Assembly: GCA_965199235.1 (NCBI GenBank)
Contig: CBDAQU010000001.1
Coordinates: 1 to 64,000, forward strand
Reading direction: 5' to 3'
Source: BOG-908 sp965199235
Lineage (GTDB): Bacteria > Pseudomonadota > Alphaproteobacteria > Acetobacterales > Acetobacteraceae
DNA length: 64,000 bases
How positions within the stretch are numbered: position 1 is the first letter of the stretch; each line of letters starts with the position of its first letter. Positions 62,299 to 64,000 of this stretch are shown piece after piece. A model generated the notes under the pieces. The model saw nothing but the letters and a program-made list of their open reading frames with translations. It was not told the DNA's origin and did not search any database. The translations under genes and the position numbers were made by a program.

Positions 62299-64000
62299 GC
62301 GCGGCTCAGACTGGCGCACGCGACGCGACCCGCCGTGTGCGAGAGGGTATGGACCATCTGCAGACCGGCATTGCGCCCTTCGTCGCCGCGCGCATGAAGG
62401 GCGCGCGCGGCACGGACTGGCAACGCTACGCGAGCCGCGCGTCCGGCATTCAAGGCGAGGGCCTAGACGTCTATGCGCTGCTGAAGACGATGCTGGATAA
62501 CTGGCGCGACGTTTTTGAGAAGGCATTTCCCGATCGGGACAGGCAGAAGGCGCGCAACTTCGCCTCAGTGTCGCTCGACGCGCGCAACGCCGTTTCGCAC
62601 CTGACTCTGCCGCTCGCTTCCGACGAGGCGCTTCGCTATCTCGACGCCATGCACGGCCTGCTGCGCGCGACCAAGGGTCCGGATGCGGAGGTCAAGGCAC
62701 TGCATGCCCTGTGGCAGGAGCAGGGCCGCGCCGGTTTCGGTGCCCCTCCTCCAGCCGCTTTAACTGTTCCCGGACCTATAAGCGTATCGCCTGCAATGCC
62801 GACACCAGGTGTGTCGGAAGGCCCCTCGCCGAGCGCCGCGCCATCATCCGCGCCGTCTGGCAGATTGCGGCCCTGGCACGAAGTGGCGCTGCCGCATCCG
62901 GATGTGATCGCCAACCGCTTCCAGCAGGCAGAGTTCGCGGCCGACCTGTTCGCGGTCGATGCCGGCCGCGCGAGCGAGACCTACGCGCGCCCGGCCGAGT
63001 TCTTCAACGCGACGTATCTCACCGAAGGCCTGAGCCGCGTACTAGAGGGCGCGCTGCGCCGGCTCGCGAACGCCGGCGGTGAACCGGTGATCGGGCTGCA
63101 GACCAGTTTTGGCGGCGGCAAGACGCATACCATGCTCGCCCTTTACCACCTCGCCTGCCACATGCGGGCCGGAGCCGCACCAGACGCACTGCCTGGGCTG
63201 GCGCCGATCGTGGCGCGCGTGGGTGCCGCGACTTGGCCAAAGCCACAGGTAGCGGTGTTTGTCGGCACCGCGAGCGGCCCGGATATCTCGATCGATACGC
63301 GCGGCGGCCCGCGCGTGCGAACGCCATGGGGCTATCTGGGCTGGAAGCTGGCCGGCGATACGGGGCTGGCCATCGTCGCCGAAGCGGAAGCGGCGGGCAC
63401 GAACCCGGGTTCCGATGCATTAGCAACTCTGTTCCGCGCAGCGGGGCCGTGCATCATCCTGCTGGACGAGTTGGTCGCCTATGCCCGCCAATTGCCGGAC
63501 GAGCGTTTTGAGGCGTTCCTTTCCTTCGCACAATCGCTGACCGAAGCTGCGAAAATGTCGCCGGGCGTACTCGTGGTCGGCTCGCTACCGGAGAGCGACA
63601 TGGAGGCGGGCGGCGCGCGCGGCGTGCAGGCCCTGCGGCGGCTGCAGGCAGTGTTCGGGCGCGTACATTTGACCTGGCTGCCGGCATCCGGCGATGAGAC
63701 CTACGAGATCATCATCCGGCGCCTGTTCCAAGCGCTGGATGCCGACGGGGAGCGGGCGCGGGACGAGACGAGCCGCGCCTTCCACGAGCTGTACCGCAAG
63801 AACGCTTCCGACTTTCCGCCTGAAGCGAAGGAAGCGCGCTATCTTGCCCTGCTGCGTCTGTCGTATCCGATCCACCCAGATCTGTTCGACAGGCTTTCGA
63901 AGGATTGGGCTAGCCTCGAGAAGTTTCAGCGCACACGCGGCGTATTGCGGTTCATGGCAAATGTCATAGGCGTGCTGTGGCATGAGCGGACCCAGGATCC
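62295..64000 (+). CDS. DUF499 ATPase with N-terminal Swt1-HEPN-like domain (truncated by window end)
   Basis: The frame is open from ATG 62295 to the end of the window (568 codons). The first 120 residues (HLQTGIAPFVAARMKGARGT, then VSLDARNAVSHLTLPLAS) resemble the Swt1-type HEPN domain, with R-N-A-V-S-H as the R-x4-6-H RNase-like motif. A Pro/Ser-rich linker follows (150-185). The DUF499 ATPase part has LQTSFGGGKTHTMLALYH near residue 270 (Walker A) and IILLDELVAYARQL near residue 389 (Walker B). DUF499 ATPases travel with DUF1156 methylases and SNF2 helicases in defence operons. The C-terminus and any downstream partners are outside the window. Confidence 0.85.
   Translation, partial: MSAAQTGARDATRRVREGMDHLQTGIAPFVAARMKGARGTDWQRYASRASGIQGEGLDVYALLKTMLDNWRDVFEKAFPDRDRQKARNFASVSLDARNAVSHLTLPLASDEALRYLDAMHGLLRATKGPDAEVKALHALWQEQGRAGFGAPPPAALTVPGPISVSPAMPTPGVSEGPSPSAAPSSAPSGRLRPWHEVALPHPDVIANRFQQAEFAADLFAVDAGRASETYARPAEFFNATYLTEGLSRVLEGALRRLANAGGEPVIGLQTSFGGGKTHTMLALYHLACHMRAGAAPDALPGLAPIVARVGAATWPKPQVAVFVGTASGPDISIDTRGGPRVRTPWGYLGWKLAGDTGLAIVAEAEAAGTNPGSDALATLFRAAGPCIILLDELVAYARQLPDERFEAFLSFAQSLTEAAKMSPGVLVVGSLPESDMEAGGARGVQALRRLQAVFGRVHLTWLPASGDETYEIIIRRLFQALDADGERARDETSRAFHELYRKNASDFPPEAKEARYLALLRLSYPIHPDLFDRLSKDWASLEKFQRTRGVLRFMANVIGVLWHERTQD

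Noticed and set aside
53493..64000. Complete DISARM or BREX system
   Set aside because: DrmA/DrmB/DrmC are not seen for DISARM, and no PglZ, BrxC or BrxL-like gene is present for BREX within the window.

Overview
The window is GC-rich, densely packed DNA with the gene content and codon style of an alphaproteobacterium, most likely a member of the Rhodospirillales/Acetobacteraceae. That placement is inferred from gene content and was not tested. No rRNA, tRNA or CRISPR array was recognised.

Left part (84-12156) is metabolism. Seven minus-strand genes with short gaps or overlaps look like one operon: citramalyl-CoA lyase (ccl), itaconyl-CoA hydratase (ich), an itaconate-type CoA-transferase (ict), a nitroreductase, pyruvate oxidase/dehydrogenase (poxB), acetolactate decarboxylase (budA) and catabolic acetolactate synthase (alsS). 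A divergent LysR gene faces them. Read together, itaconate would be split to acetyl-CoA and pyruvate, and the pyruvate passed to acetate or acetoin. Next come a TetR gene with two matched inverted-repeat operators, an NmrA-like reductase, a dead amidohydrolase fragment and an intact amidohydrolase.

Middle part (12417-39396) is a defence and repair island. It starts with an RNA-repair pair: Hen1 and a Pnkp-type 5' kinase whose phosphatase and ligase domains are replaced by an alpha/beta hydrolase. A cluster of nucleotide-signal enzymes follows: a DisA-like diadenylate-cyclase-fold protein, a CapV-type patatin with a CD-NTase (a minimal CBASS), and a class III nucleotide-cyclase-like protein. 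Then come a complete type I Zorya operon (zorABCD) with an unknown divergent coiled-coil gene, a possible nuclease, an IS5-type transposase remnant, a SIR2-HerA operon with a KTSC mini-protein, and a YhaO/YhaN (SbcD/SbcC-like) pair. A diverged 40-bp repeat lies just left of the Zorya block and just right of the YhaNO pair.

The 39789-53230 stretch looks plasmid- or phage-derived. It has four overlapping tiny membrane or lipoprotein genes, an XRE regulator, a large repeat protein with a VSR-like nuclease core, a frameshifted P-loop kinase, an antirepressor built from three AntA-like modules, a broken second antirepressor, and about 1.5 kb of non-coding DNA with two matched hairpin units and three long direct repeats.

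Right part (53493-64000) is an operon of DISARM-like parts: SNF2 helicase-DUF3883, a small unknown, a degenerate ImmA/IrrE-like protein, another unknown, a DUF1156 adenine methyltransferase, and a Swt1-HEPN/DUF499 ATPase cut by the window end.
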